A DNA stretch of 64,000 nt, from positions 2,553,501 through 2,617,500 of the forward strand of contig NZ_CP043489.1 of the NCBI RefSeq assembly GCF_008330945.1, read 5' to 3'. This stretch comes from Labrys sp. KNU-23 (GTDB lineage Bacteria; Pseudomonadota; Alphaproteobacteria; Rhizobiales; Labraceae). The notes below the pieces were generated by a model, which was not told the origin of the DNA, made no database searches, and was given only the letters and a program-made list of their open reading frames with translations. Shown in pieces: positions 1-8,689 of this stretch; the stretch's first letter is position 1; each line of letters begins with the position of its first letter. Both the position numbers and the translations under genes were made by a program.

Positions 1-591
1 CTTGATGGTGTCGAGCTGTTGTTTGGCCAGATCAAGCCGGCCCTTGATCACATAGGCCTCGCCCAGATATTCGCGGACCTGTGCATATTTGGGATCCGCC
101 GCCACCGATTTCAGATAGTAGCCGATGCCCTCATCAGTGCGGCCGAGCTTGCGCGTGGCATAGCCTCTGAAATTGAGGGCCTTGGCGGTGTTGGGATCAG
201 CAAGCTGATCCAGCACTTGCAGCGATTCGTCGTATCGGTCGGCCTTGGCCAGCACCCAGGCATAATTGGCCAGATCATCATCCGGCAACACCTCGGATTT
301 CAGCTTGAGGCAGGCTTTCTTGCGGATGCTCCATACCTGCCCCCGCGGGCAGGTGGTCATGTCGGTGATCGGCTTGCCCTTGCTGACGCCGCCTGCACCG
401 TTCGACCCAGTACCGCCGCCCGAGCCAGCGCCCCCGCCGCCGGCTCCCCCACCGCTACCGCCACCACCACCGCTGCCGCCGCCGCCCCCTCCCCCGCCAC
501 CGGCGGCGAGGGCCGCACCTGCGGCCAGCAGAAAGACGGTCGAAAGGGCGGTGACGGCCAGGCGACGTGTCGAAGGTCTGATTAAGGACAT
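1..591 (-). CDS. Secreted TPR-repeat protein with polyglycine segment (partial, C-terminus outside window)
   Basis: The reading frame is open from an ATG at 591 to the window edge (197 codons, no stop), with a GGGAGA ribosome binding site just upstream. Residues 1-30 form a Sec-type signal peptide ending in ALAA. About 35 residues of almost pure Gly/Ser follow, then a short segment with two Cys (TTCPRGQVW...KKACLKLK). From about residue 105 there are helical pairs typical of tetratricopeptide repeats (YAWVLAKADRYDESLQVL, REYLGEAYVIKGRLDLAKQQL). A periplasmic scaffold role is inferred from the family; the partner is unknown. The opposite strand encodes a poly-proline frame that is only the shadow of the glycine tract. 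Confidence 0.75.
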   Translation of the reverse strand, partial: MSLIRPSTRRLAVTALSTVFLLAAGAALAAGGGGGGGGGSGGGGGSGGGAGGGGAGSGGGTGSNGAGGVSKGKPITDMTTCPRGQVWSIRKKACLKLKSEVLPDDDLANYAWVLAKADRYDESLQVLDQLADPNTAKALNFRGYATRKLGRTDEGIGYYLKSVAADPKYAQVREYLGEAYVIKGRLDLAKQQLDTIK

Positions 592-854
592 GATGTCTCT
601 CCCTTGCATGGATGCCGGGAAAACACCTGGAATGGGATATTATTCGCTGCCTTGCTGCTTTCGGGAGAGCAGGCCGGCAAGCCTCGCAATCTTCTGCCTT
701 CCGAAGGCCGGCCCGAGAGCGTTTTGCGAGCTGGCGGAATCGCAAAGACGCTCGAGCCGATCCGTAGGACTGGCTTGGAACCAAAGAGGAAGAGCCAGCA
801 AGCGTCTCCGGCTAAACGCGCTTTGTACTAGTGGCGATTTGCTCGCCACTTTCC
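592..854. other. Intergenic stretch between divergent TPR gene and rplU
   Basis: No convincing gene is seen. It should hold the promoter of the minus-strand TPR gene. The segment 815-838 (AAACGCGCTTTGTACTAG) resembles 3685-3702 near another minus-strand gene end, so it may be a piece of a small dispersed intergenic repeat. Confidence 0.4.
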
Positions 855-882
855 TTGACTCTGCGGCTCACCCCTGTATAAG
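855..882 (+). promoter_or_regulatory. Candidate sigma70-type promoter for rplU-rpmA
   Basis: TTGACT (855-860) and TATAAG (877-882) are separated by 16 bp, a good match to the vegetative promoter. It lies about 190 bp before the rplU start codon and implies a long leader. The site is inferred from motif match only. Confidence 0.5.
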
Positions 883-890
883 CCACGCCA

Positions 891-921
891 GCGCGCGGCC
901 TTTGGGCCGCGTGCCTTTTTT
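891..921 (+). terminator. Terminator-like hairpin inside the rplU leader (possible attenuator)
   Basis: A 10-bp stem (891-900 with 905-914, one G-U pair) with a TTTG loop is followed by C and six T residues at 916-921. This is a textbook intrinsic terminator. It sits between the best promoter and rplU, with no plus-strand gene upstream that would need it, so transcription attenuation of the ribosomal operon is a reasonable inference. Confidence 0.65.
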
Positions 922-1074
922 CGTGGCTACCCGTTTCGCAAATTCGGGTGGCAGATATCAACGACTGGAAAAGCCGGCCGCTGCGGGGACTTTGCTCAGG
1001 CAAGGACCCGATCCGTCGAGTTTCCCTAAGCGGAAGTCTGACGGGCGAAAGCCGGGTCCGAACGAGGAAAAAAC

Positions 1075-1734
1075 ATGTTCGCGGTCATCAAGACGGGCGG
1101 TAAGCAATACCGCGTCAATCAGAACGACGTTCTCCGGGTCGAGAAGCTCGACGCCAAGGTTGGAGAAGTCATCGTATTCCCCGAGATCCTGGCCGTTGGC
1201 GGTGACGCCGGCCTGACTTTCGGTACCCCCACGGTTGCCGGTGCTTCGGTTGCCGCCGAGGTTGTCGAGCATGATCGTGATGACAAGGTCATCGCCTTCA
1301 AGAAGCGCCGCCGGCAGAATTCGAAGCGCAAGCGCGGCCATCGCCAGCACCAGACCGTGGTGCGGATCGCCGAGATCCTCACCGGCGGTGCCAAGCCTTC
1401 CAAGGCTGCGGCCAAGCCCGCCAAGGCTGCCAAGGACGAAGCTCCCGTCGCTGCCGCCGCCGTTCCGGCCGGTGGTCTCGATGCCTCCAACCTCTCGCTG
1501 ATCTCGGGCATCGGCCCGACCATCGAGAAGAAGCTGCGTGCCGCCGGCATCAACAGCTGGAACGACATCGCCGCCTGGACCGATGCCGACATCGCCAAGT
1601 GGGATGAAGAGCTCTCGCTGCGCGGCCGCGCCGCCCGCGAAGAGTGGGTCATCCAGGCCAAGGAACTGCTGGACGGCAAGCCGCCCCGCGCCAAGGTCGA
1701 CCAGGCCGAGCAGGCTTCCGGCAAGGACCTCTGA
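1075..1734 (+). CDS. rplU: 50S ribosomal protein L21 with C-terminal helix-hairpin-helix extension
   Basis: Residues 1-103 are a full-length L21 ([14 protein letters not shown] start, basic [16 protein letters not shown] segment that contacts 23S rRNA). An Ala/Lys-rich linker (about 104-135) leads to an extra domain at 136-200. That domain carries a helix-hairpin-helix-like core ([20 protein letters not shown]) and a Trp-rich stretch, as in the small DUF4332-type domain also found in other fusions. Total length is 219 against about 103 for ordinary L21. The start is set by GAGGA six bases upstream. rpmA follows after 120 bp, the usual ribosomal pair. The role of the extension is not known to me. 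Confidence 0.95.
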   Translation: MFAVIKTGGKQYRVNQNDVLRVEKLDAKVGEVIVFPEILAVGGDAGLTFGTPTVAGASVAAEVVEHDRDDKVIAFKKRRRQNSKRKRGHRQHQTVVRIAEILTGGAKPSKAAAKPAKAAKDEAPVAAAAVPAGGLDASNLSLISGIGPTIEKKLRAAGINSWNDIAAWTDADIAKWDEELSLRGRAAREEWVIQAKELLDGKPPRAKVDQAEQASGKDL

Positions 1735-1854
1735 GCCGGTTTCGGAGCGATGGGGTCGACAACCGCCCGGCTTTCGGGCATTGTCGCCCCCAATTGATGG
1801 GTTTCACCGCCGTGTCACAGCACCGGCGTAGATAGAATTCGAGGAGTTATCGCC

Positions 1855-2124
1855 ATGGCTCACAAAAAAGCAGGCGGTTCGTCGCGCAACGGTCGTGATT
1901 CGGCCGGTCGTCGCTTGGGCGTAAAGAAGTTCGGTTCGGAAGCCGTCGTTGCTGGCAACATCATCGTGCGCCAGCGCGGCACGAAATGGCATCCGGGCGT
2001 CAATGTCGGCATGGGCAAGGACCATACGCTTTTTGCTCTTATCGATGGCCGAGTCGACTTCCGCACCCGAGCCAACGGCCGAATTTACGTCAACGTGGCC
2101 ACGACCAAAGTAGCAGCAGAATAA
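1855..2124 (+). CDS. rpmA: 50S ribosomal protein L27
   Basis: At 89 residues this is a typical L27. It starts [16 protein letters not shown], the N-terminal tail that reaches the peptidyl-transferase centre, and contains the conserved [20 protein letters not shown] block. A strong GAGGAG site precedes the ATG. It lies downstream of rplU in the same orientation, so the two are probably cotranscribed, and a terminator hairpin follows at 2206-2236. Confidence 0.97.
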   Translation: MAHKKAGGSSRNGRDSAGRRLGVKKFGSEAVVAGNIIVRQRGTKWHPGVNVGMGKDHTLFALIDGRVDFRTRANGRIYVNVATTKVAAE

Positions 2125-2205
2125 TCCCGGCGGGTCTTACGCTCCGCCGGCTCCACTGGACCGGCGGACCTGAAAAGACCCCATTTGGGACTCCAGGTTG
2201 ACGCA

Positions 2206-2239
2206 GGGGCGGTGGAGAAATCCTACCGCCCCTTTTCTT
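2206..2239 (+). terminator. Intrinsic terminator of rplU-rpmA
   Basis: GGGGCGGT (2206-2213) pairs with ACCGCCCC (2225-2232) over an 11-nt loop and is followed by TTTTCTT. It lies 82 bp after rpmA and directly before the ribosome binding site of the next gene. Confidence 0.75.
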
Positions 2240-2253
2240 GCCAGGAGCCCATC

Positions 2254-2889
2254 ATGCCCCCCTTCAAGTCCCTCCCGGCCATTTCCATCGCCTCGATCCA
2301 GATCGAGACCCTGCGTCTCGTGCTGCGCAAGCCGCATCAGGGCGACGTGCCCCGCATGGCGCGTCTTGCCAATGATTCGGCCGTGGCGTTGATGACCGGG
2401 CGCCTGCCCTTCCCCTATGGCGAAAACGACGCCGCCGATTTCGTGCGCTATCAAGACGAGGCCCGCCGGGCGGGCAAGGAACTCGCCTTCGCCATCGAAT
2501 GTCGGGAAACCGGAACCTTCCTGGGCTGCATCGGTCTGCGCTTTCCCAAGCGGGAGATCGCGGAGATCGGCTACTGGCTGGGCCAGCCCCATTGGGGGCA
2601 GGGCCTCGCCACGGAGGCGGCACGGGCGCTGATCGATCACGGTTTTTCGACTCTGCCGATCACCTCGATCACCGGCGAATGCCGGGTGATCAACGAGGCG
2701 TCGCGGCGGGTGATGGAAAAGTGCGGGCTGCGCTATGTCAATTCGGGCCTGCAGCACGCGCCGGCCCGAGGGGGCGCCTTGCCGATCGACCGCTTCAGCC
2801 TGGCCCGCCCCGATTGGGTGAGCTTCAAGGCTTGGGTGCCGGCCGTGGTCCGCGAGGCACCGCCGCCGCTGGCGGAGCTGACTCCATAG
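2254..2889 (+). CDS. GNAT-family N-acetyltransferase (RimJ/RimL type)
   Basis: This 211-residue acetyltransferase has the order seen in RimJ/RimL-like enzymes: an N-terminal ETLRLVLRKP strand, a central EIGYWLGQPHWGQGLATEA motif whose QGLATEA loop binds the pyrophosphate of acetyl-CoA, then the ASRRVMEKCGLRYV block. The substrate, probably a protein N-terminus or a small amine, cannot be told. The ATG at 2254 is chosen because AGGAG lies eight bases upstream; a longer frame from 2185 would run through the terminator hairpin. Its 3' end overlaps the convergent FecR-like gene by 65 bp. Confidence 0.85.
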   Translation: MPPFKSLPAISIASIQIETLRLVLRKPHQGDVPRMARLANDSAVALMTGRLPFPYGENDAADFVRYQDEARRAGKELAFAIECRETGTFLGCIGLRFPKREIAEIGYWLGQPHWGQGLATEAARALIDHGFSTLPITSITGECRVINEASRRVMEKCGLRYVNSGLQHAPARGGALPIDRFSLARPDWVSFKAWVPAVVREAPPPLAELTP

Positions 2890-3502
2890 AGGCTTCGCCG
2901 ATCACGGATGCCTCCGCCTGGGCGATGCGCAGCGTACTCCAGCTGCCCGGCTCGGTCGGGGCTTGCCTTGCATTCACGAGGTTGGTGCCAAGGCCGTTGG
3001 TAAGGGTCACCTGGCCGCCCTTGGTGGCGACGGTGACCACGCCATGCTCGACGAAGACCCCGAAGACGCCATCACTGGGACCGGCAAAAAACTTGGTGCC
3101 GCGGGCGGCGATCAGACCGAACGGCGTGGTGACGTTGAGCGGCCCCGACGGCTGATTGTCGGGCCGGTCGAACAGCATGGCGCCGCGCTCCAGCACGAGT
3201 TCGCCGCCCCGGTCCACCAGGAACTTGTCGATGCGTACCCGCGTGCGCTCTCCCAGGGAAAGGCGCGTGGCATCCCCCAGCCGGGCCGCCAGCCGAGCGC
3301 CCTCCCCGGTTGCCAGCATGTCATCGATGAAGACCGGCTCGCCGACCTGCAAGGCGCGTTTCTCGCCCCGCAACTGCCCTGTGGTCTGTCCCGAGGCCGT
3401 CAGCACGGTGCCGGCCTCGACGATCTGCATCGCCGAGGCAAAATCCGGCCGCAGCCCGGCAAGAGCGAGACCGGCGAGCACGGAACGGCGGTGAATCAGC
3501 AT
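2825..3502 (-). CDS. FecR-domain secreted protein
   Basis: The 225-residue product has an N-terminal export signal with paired arginines (HRRSVLAGLALAG, Tat-like) and a FecR domain with its beta-rich core (GDATRLSLGERTRVRID, GPLNVTTPFGLIAARGTKF). The C-terminus is Pro/Ala-rich. Unlike classical FecR anti-sigma proteins there is no cytoplasmic N-terminal domain and no neighbouring sigma factor or TonB receptor, so it belongs to the stand-alone periplasmic FecR group of unknown role. AAGGA nine bases upstream supports the start. It overlaps the convergent GNAT gene. Confidence 0.8.
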   Translation of the reverse strand: MLIHRRSVLAGLALAGLRPDFASAMQIVEAGTVLTASGQTTGQLRGEKRALQVGEPVFIDDMLATGEGARLAARLGDATRLSLGERTRVRIDKFLVDRGGELVLERGAMLFDRPDNQPSGPLNVTTPFGLIAARGTKFFAGPSDGVFGVFVEHGVVTVATKGGQVTLTNGLGTNLVNARQAPTEPGSWSTLRIAQAEASVIGEASMESAPPAAAVPRGPRPAPKP

Positions 3503-3556
3503 GATGACGCTTCCTTGTCCCTATCCGTCCACCACGGGAGCCGGATCAGCCTCGAA

Positions 3557-3595
3557 ACAGAATCCTTGTCTCATGCCATAAGCCAAGGATTCTGT
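3557..3595. repeat. 12-bp perfect inverted repeat between two minus-strand genes
   Basis: ACAGAATCCTTG (3557-3568) and CAAGGATTCTGT (3584-3595) flank a 15-nt loop. There is no strong T tract on either side, so it may be an operator, a rho-type RNA structure or part of a repeat rather than an intrinsic terminator. Each arm contains a GANTC site. Confidence 0.5.
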
Positions 3596-3698
3596 CTGGG
3601 GCGTGACAAGTAGCACGCGGCGAAAAACAAGCCCATTCTGCGATTTCATGGCTTCGTCAGGAATCGCAAGGGGCACTTTCGCCCGAACGCGCTTTGCT

Positions 3699-3971
3699 CT
3701 AGTAGCCGCTACGCTCGCAAACACGCTGGCGCCGCTTGACATAGCGTCCATAGTAATCGTCGTAGACACGCACGACGCGATAGTAGCAACGCGGACGATA
3801 CTGCCGGCGATAGCCGCCGCCGTAATCGTCCTGATTGTAACCGCCGCCGCCGTTATAGCCCCCGCCATATCCGTCGTCATACTGGGCGGCAGCCGGCAGC
3901 GGCGCCAGAGCGGCGGCGCCCAGCGCGGCACCCAGCAGCAGGTAACGAAGCTTCAGGCCGAAAATCGTCAT
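3699..3971 (-). CDS. Small secreted Gly/Tyr-rich protein
   Basis: A 90-residue product with a clear signal peptide (MTIFGLKLRYLLLGAALGAA...LPAAAQ) and a mature part dominated by Gly, Tyr, Asp and Arg (QYDDGYGGGYNGGGGYNQ, YRPRCYYRVVRVYDDYYG) with two Cys. Similar short glycine/tyrosine-rich exported proteins are common in Rhizobiales without known function. The start is decided by GAGGAG seven bases before this ATG; the frame is open further upstream but without signal-peptide character. Confidence 0.7.
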   Translation of the reverse strand: MTIFGLKLRYLLLGAALGAAALAPLPAAAQYDDGYGGGYNGGGGYNQDDYGGGYRRQYRPRCYYRVVRVYDDYYGRYVKRRQRVCERSGY

Positions 3972-4318
3972 CGCAGTTCTCCTCGCTCGAACACGATTCC
4001 GAAAAGCAGGGCCCGGTAAGCCGTGCGGGCAGGCTTTCGGATGATGATTGCTCAAAAGCGCTGCCTGCCGGGAGGAGAAATCGCACGAAACCATTCCGGC
4101 CATGCCGTTGGGCATGGCCGCTGCCTTCTTCCCCCCGGACGGGAAACGGATCACAGGATCCGCCCCAGCGACGCTGACCGGTCCCCTTGCTCGGTGAAGA
4201 GCAGACGAGCCCGATCAAGCCATCATCACCCGGTCACTCTAACCCGTCTGTTCCCGCTGAAACAGATCAACTTTTGCGGGAGTTGAGCTTTCTTCTCTAC
4301 CGTCACTGGGGGAAATCG
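3972..4318. other. Intergenic region with a 10-bp hairpin
   Basis: No gene is seen. CGGCCATGCC (4097-4106) and GGCATGGCCG (4111-4120) form a 10-bp stem with a GTTG loop, without a T tract. The region should contain the promoter of the Gly/Tyr-rich gene (minus) and the 3' end of the terC transcript. Confidence 0.45.
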
Positions 4319-5320
4319 TCAGGACGATATGCCGGGCCTGTCGGCCTGGTCCCGCGTCTTCCAGAGCGAGAAGACGATACCGCCCGCGATGATCGCAACG
4401 GTCACGATCAGGGCGAGAGCCGGATCGACCTTACCGACAAGATGGCCCCAATAGATCTTGCCGCCGATGAAGACGAGGACGAGGGCAAGCGCATATTTGA
4501 GGTAGTGGAACCGATCGATCATCGCCGCCAGCGCGAAATAGAGCGCCCTCAGGCCGAGAATGGCCATGATGTTGGCGGTGTAGACGATGAAGGTATCGGT
4601 GGTGATGGCCAGGATGGCCGGCACCGAGTCCACGGCGAAGACGATGTCGGCGACGTTGATGACGATCAGGGCCAGCAGCAGGGGCGTGGCATGCAGCAAA
4701 TTCCTGCCCGTGGCACGGTCAGGCTGGCGCACCACGAAGCGATTGCCATGCAGCTCATCGCTGATACGCATATGGCGGCGCAGGAAGCGGACCAGCCAGT
4801 TTTCCTTGAACTCGGCATGATCGTCCGAGGCGACCAGCATGCGCAGGCCCGTCAGGATCAGGAAGGCCGCGAAGATATAGAGCACCCAGCCATAGCTCTG
4901 CACGATGCTGGCGCCGGCCGCGATCATGATGCCGCGCAGCACCACGGCCGCCAGGATACCCCACACCAGGGCGCGGTACTGAAAGGCCGGCGGCACCGCG
5001 AAGTAGCGGAAGATCAGCGCAATGACGAAGACATTGTCGATCGACAGCGATTTCTCGATGAAATAGCCGGTGAAATAGTCGAGCGCCGGGCTGGTGCCGT
5101 CGGGCCGGACATCCATGCCCCACCAGATGGCGCCACCGAAGGCGATTGCGATGGCGATATAGATGGCTGACAGCTTGAAGCTGTCGGCAACGCTCAGCAC
5201 CTTGTCGTCGCGGTTGAGCACGCCGAGGTCGAAGGCGAGCAACAGCGCCACGAAGGCGAGAAAGGCCAGCCACATCCAGACGGGCTGGCCGGCAAAATCG
5301 GAAAACACGAAATCGAGCAT
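4319..5320 (-). CDS. TerC/Alx-family integral membrane protein
   Basis: A 333-residue membrane protein with eight or more hydrophobic helices and TerC signatures: LAFDLGVLNRDDK, the EKSLSIDNVFVIALIF segment with the conserved Asp-Asn pair, and a second copy NVADIVFAVDSVPAI. The duplicated acidic helices fit a role in metal (manganese) efflux as described for Alx/TerC proteins; that is family knowledge. The start MLDFVFSDF is preferred because AAGGG lies just upstream and the longer frame has no binding site. No yybP-ykoY manganese riboswitch was recognised upstream. Confidence 0.85.
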   Translation of the reverse strand: MLDFVFSDFAGQPVWMWLAFLAFVALLLAFDLGVLNRDDKVLSVADSFKLSAIYIAIAIAFGGAIWWGMDVRPDGTSPALDYFTGYFIEKSLSIDNVFVIALIFRYFAVPPAFQYRALVWGILAAVVLRGIMIAAGASIVQSYGWVLYIFAAFLILTGLRMLVASDDHAEFKENWLVRFLRRHMRISDELHGNRFVVRQPDRATGRNLLHATPLLLALIVINVADIVFAVDSVPAILAITTDTFIVYTANIMAILGLRALYFALAAMIDRFHYLKYALALVLVFIGGKIYWGHLVGKVDPALALIVTVAIIAGGIVFSLWKTRDQADRPGISS

Positions 5321-5518
5321 AACGCCGGACCCTTTTGCTTCGAAAACAATCGAAGCCGGCTCCGACATCACGGCATGCTGTGCGCAAACCGTCAGAGGGG
5401 CCCGGTAACCGGCGCCTCTGCATCGCCGAAACGGGTGTCTGCCGTCAAGGGGAGATCACATTAAGCTTTGCTCATTTGGAGCAGAGCGGGCCGTGAGCGC
5501 ACGATGCCCTGGACAATG

Positions 5519-5546
5519 AAAAAGGCCGGAGCGCGAGGCCCCGGCC
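5519..5546 (-). terminator. Intrinsic terminator of rpmB
   Basis: On the minus strand a 9-bp GGCCGGGGC/GCTCCGGCC stem (one G-T pair) with a 5-nt loop runs directly into five T residues. It lies 27 bp after the rpmB stop codon. Confidence 0.8.
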
Positions 5547-5572
5547 CGAAAAGTCAGTCATGCAACCTTGCC

Positions 5573-5863
5573 TTAGTGGGCGGTCGTCATTTTCTTTTCG
5601 ATTTCGCGCTTCAGGCGCAGGGCCGGCGCGGTAAGCTCATTGCTGGAAGCCTTGATCAGCCAGGCATCGAGGCCGCCATTGTGCTCGACGGTGCGCAGGC
5701 CGGCCGCCGAGACGCGCAGGCGCACGGAGCGGCCGAGCACGTCGGAGATCAACGTGACATTGTGCAGGTTCGGCAGGAACTTGCGCTTGGTCTTGACGTT
5801 CGAATGGCTCACCTTGTGGCCAGACTGAACGCCCTTCTCGGTCAACGCGCAACGGCGGGACAT
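5573..5863 (-). CDS. rpmB: 50S ribosomal protein L28
   Basis: A 96-residue L28 beginning [22 protein letters not shown], with the conserved [20 protein letters not shown] and [20 protein letters not shown] blocks. Length and start are typical of alphaproteobacteria; the frame stays open upstream but that part is not L28-like. It is monocistronic here, followed by a terminator at 5519-5546. Confidence 0.96.
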   Translation of the reverse strand: MSRRCALTEKGVQSGHKVSHSNVKTKRKFLPNLHNVTLISDVLGRSVRLRVSAAGLRTVEHNGGLDAWLIKASSNELTAPALRLKREIEKKMTTAH

Positions 5864-6186
5864 GGGTCTATCCTTCTCGATTCGGAACGGCGCCGCTGCA
5901 GCGGGGCCAGGGCAATTTCCGGGGAAACTGCCGGTGTTAAGAGGGTCCGGCAATCCTGCCTTGCTTGCGCGGACAGAATCGCTTGGGCAAAAAGAAAACC
6001 GCCACCCCGGGTTGGGGGCGGAACCTCCCGCCAAAATTTGTGTGGGTTGCTATAGTCGGGAGCTTGTGCCGCGTCAAGAGTTTGACTCTAAACTTGGTCC
6101 GTATGCGTGAGAGGGCTTGCCTTCCGCATTGCTTGCCTGTATCAGGGCGGCGCGTCCGCAAGGATCGCCTTCTGAAAACCGTTGGC

Positions 6187-6262
6187 GCCGCTTTAGCTCA
6201 GCCGGTAGAGCACATCATTCGTAATGATGGGGTCGCGTGTTCGAGTCACGCAAGCGGCACCA
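6187..6262 (+). tRNA. tRNA-Thr (anticodon CGT)
   Basis: The cloverleaf is complete. The acceptor GCCGCTT pairs with AAGCGGC. The D arm is AGCTCAGCCGGTAGAGC, and the anticodon stem CATCA/TGATG encloses CGT at 6220-6222. The T loop is TTCGAGT, and an encoded CCA is at 6260-6262. It reads ACG threonine codons. It stands alone between rpmB and a minus-strand gene with no sign of an integrated element. Confidence 0.96.
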
Positions 6263-6307
6263 GTTTTCCAGCCCCGCATCATTGGTCCGTACCGTCGGGG
6301 CTGAAGC

Positions 6308-6850
6308 TCAATTCCACATGTCGGGATAGTAGGCTGGGCAGACACAATGCCGGCTGGCACGCGGCGGATCGATCAGCCGGCCTGCCAGCGGCGCAAGCAA
6401 GGCTTCCACCCGCTCGGCTGAACGGACGGCTGCTTCGGAGACCTCATAAGGAGAGTCGGTATCACTCAGGCTGATTTCCAGCCGATTCGCCTGCGCGTGG
6501 ACGTAGACGGCTTGCCCAGCCAGTTCGACAAAACCAGGCTGCCGGATGCCAAGGCTGCCGGGCACGAGGGAAGCGAACTTGCCGAATTCCTCGGCCGTAT
6601 AGGCAACGCCCGCTACCGGCTGCGGAGAGCCGGGCGCAACGGCGTCCAGCACAATCCCCAGGGTGGCACAGGCATCCACCAGGCCGGCTTCTGCCTGTAG
6701 CGCGATCGCCACCAGCAGCTCATCCCCATCATTGGCATGGCCGCCGACGGCTCGGCAGAACCGGAAATAACGGAGCCTGCGCGCCCATTGCGCGATCTGC
6801 TGCCGGTCATGGCGCTCGAACAGGTAGAGGTTCCAACGATCATCGCTCAT
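6308..6850 (-). CDS. Conserved-looking hypothetical protein
   Basis: A 180-residue soluble protein I do not recognise. It starts MSDDRWNLYLFERHDRQQIA and carries a SPYEVSEAAVRSAERVEALL helix near the end. The C-terminus has two Cys (HCVCPAYYPDMWN). There is no signal peptide or membrane segment. Codon use is like the neighbours (G/C third positions), supporting a real gene. The start is uncertain: AGAGG lies 12 bases upstream. It lies convergent to tRNA-Thr and divergent from the MHS transporter. Confidence 0.6.
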   Translation of the reverse strand: MSDDRWNLYLFERHDRQQIAQWARRLRYFRFCRAVGGHANDGDELLVAIALQAEAGLVDACATLGIVLDAVAPGSPQPVAGVAYTAEEFGKFASLVPGSLGIRQPGFVELAGQAVYVHAQANRLEISLSDTDSPYEVSEAAVRSAERVEALLAPLAGRLIDPPRASRHCVCPAYYPDMWN

Positions 6851-7243
6851 GCGCGTGCAGGTCCTCTCCCAAAGTCCTCGGCAGAGCCTCTCGATAGTGC
6901 TCCTTCGTGGCCGATATCGAGAAGCTCTGCAAGCATTCAAGATCCTGCAGCTACCCTCCGCCCGTCATGCAGGCCGCCGCCAGCACATTCGCTACGCCCG
7001 ACGAACGGCAGAACGAATGGAGCGCTGTGGCCCGATCGAGCGCGGCCTGGTCTTTGCCATCCAGGAGCTCCAGGGACGAGACCGTGGATCTGGCTGACGG
7101 TTCCGTCGAAGGATCCACGCCCATCCGGCCATCCGGCTCTTGCCCTTCGGGAAAAATGGCTTGCCCGGATCAGCAAAGCCGCAGCATGATCATAATCGCT
7201 CTTAGAGACGTACCTAAAGACAAGGTCAATCAGGGGGAGACAT
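6851..7243. other. Intergenic region upstream of the MHS transporter
   Basis: No supported gene. The last 20 bases hold a strong ribosome binding site (CAGGGGGAGACAT) for the transporter. It presumably carries the divergent promoters of the hypothetical gene and the transporter; I saw no convincing operator. Confidence 0.4.
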
Positions 7244-8563
7244 ATGAGTAACACCGCGGCCATGGCAGCAGCAGATCCACATGATACCCGCCGGCGGGTG
7301 ATGGCGATTGTCGGTTCATCTTCTGGAAATCTTGTCGAGTGGTTTGATTTCTACGCCTATGCGTTTACGGCACTCTACTTTTCGAGTGCCTTCTTCGGCT
7401 TCATCAAGAATGCCGAGCCGACCACGCAGTTGCTCTATTCCTCGGCGGTTTTCGCCATCGGTTTCCTCATGCGGCCGATCGGCGGCTGGCTTTTCGGCTG
7501 GATTGCAGATCGCTATGGCCGCAAGAACTCGATGATGATCTCGGTCCTCATGATGTGTGCCGGATCGCTGGCGATCGCGATACTGCCGACTTACGCCACG
7601 GCGGGCATCCTGGCACCAATCCTTCTCCTCCTCTGCCGCATGGTTCAGGGCCTCTCCGTGGGCGGCGAATACGGGACTTCGGCGACCTATATGAGCGAGG
7701 TTGCGCTTGCGGGGCGGCGCGGCTTCTTCGGCTCTTTCCAGTATGTGACGCTGATCGGCGGCCAGCTCCTCGCCTCGGCCGTCATCGTCATCCTCGAACT
7801 CACATTCAGTGATGAAGAAATGCGGGCCTGGGGCTGGCGGATTCCATTCGTGGTCGGGGCTTGCGCCGCCGTCGTTGCCTTCTACCTGCGGCGTTCCCTG
7901 CACGAGACCTCATCGGCGGAGACACGCGCCCGCAAGGAAGCCGGCTCGCTCGTCGGCCTGATGCGCCGGCATCCGCGGCCCTTCCTGATCGTGATCGGGT
8001 ACACGGCCGGTGGCTCGCTGATCTTCTACACCTTCACCACCTACATGCAGAAATATCTGGTCAACACGGCACACATGGCCAAGGAGACCGCCAACATCAC
8101 CATGACGGCGGTGCTCTTTACCTATATGTGCATGCAGCCGCTCTTCGGCGCGCTTTCCGACAGGATCGGACGGAAATGGTCGATGATGCTGTTCGGCGCG
8201 CTGGCGACGCTCTGCACCGTGCCGCTCCTGACGGCGATCGGCAGCGTTCAGAGTCCCGTCACGGCCTATTTCCTGGTGGTGGCGGCGCTCGCGATCGTGT
8301 CCTTCTACACCTCGATCAGCGGGCTCGTGAAAGCCGAGATGTTTCCGGCCGAGGTCCGGGCGCTTGGGGTCGGCCTCTCCTACGCCATCGCCAATGCCGT
8401 CTTCGGCGGTTCAGCCGAAGCGGTGGCGCTTGCCTTCAAGGATGCCGGCCATGAGACCTGGTTCTTCTGGTACGTCACGGTGATGTGCGCGATTGCTTTC
8501 CTCACCGCCCTCACCATGCTCGCCAACCGGCCGACCTATCTGGCAGGCCACGGCACCGAATAG
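7244..8563 (+). CDS. MHS-family MFS transporter (alpha-ketoglutarate permease-like)
   Basis: A 439-residue twelve-helix major-facilitator protein of the metabolite:H+ symporter group. Signatures are [20 protein letters not shown] in helix 1, [20 protein letters not shown] in the first cytoplasmic loop, and [21 protein letters not shown]. The order and these motifs match KgtP-type dicarboxylate or other organic acid importers; the substrate here is not shown. GGGGGAG upstream fixes the start. It is followed by a hairpin at 8690-8716 and the convergent malic enzyme. Confidence 0.88.
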   Translation: MSNTAAMAAADPHDTRRRVMAIVGSSSGNLVEWFDFYAYAFTALYFSSAFFGFIKNAEPTTQLLYSSAVFAIGFLMRPIGGWLFGWIADRYGRKNSMMISVLMMCAGSLAIAILPTYATAGILAPILLLLCRMVQGLSVGGEYGTSATYMSEVALAGRRGFFGSFQYVTLIGGQLLASAVIVILELTFSDEEMRAWGWRIPFVVGACAAVVAFYLRRSLHETSSAETRARKEAGSLVGLMRRHPRPFLIVIGYTAGGSLIFYTFTTYMQKYLVNTAHMAKETANITMTAVLFTYMCMQPLFGALSDRIGRKWSMMLFGALATLCTVPLLTAIGSVQSPVTAYFLVVAALAIVSFYTSISGLVKAEMFPAEVRALGVGLSYAIANAVFGGSAEAVALAFKDAGHETWFFWYVTVMCAIAFLTALTMLANRPTYLAGHGTE

Positions 8564-8689
8564 GCCCCCAGAGCCCCATACTGCAAGGCGCGGGCAGGTT
8601 TTCGGCGAAAACGGGGGCAATGGCGCCAACTCCGCTTGGTGGCCCCACGGCATCCGGCCTGGACTTCCCACCCGCTCGCCAGTGCGGCC

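Noticed and set aside
266-1216. Plus-strand frame with a poly-proline stretch
   Set aside because: The proline run is the complement of the poly-glycine segment of the minus-strand TPR protein, and the frame overlaps rplU.
5321-5518. Manganese riboswitch (yybP-ykoY type) upstream of terC
   Set aside because: An AAGGGGAG-like string is present but on the wrong strand relative to terC, and the rest of the riboswitch pattern is missing.
6187-6307. tRNA-Thr as an integration site for a genomic island
   Set aside because: No integrase, no repeated tRNA 3' end and ordinary genes on both sides.
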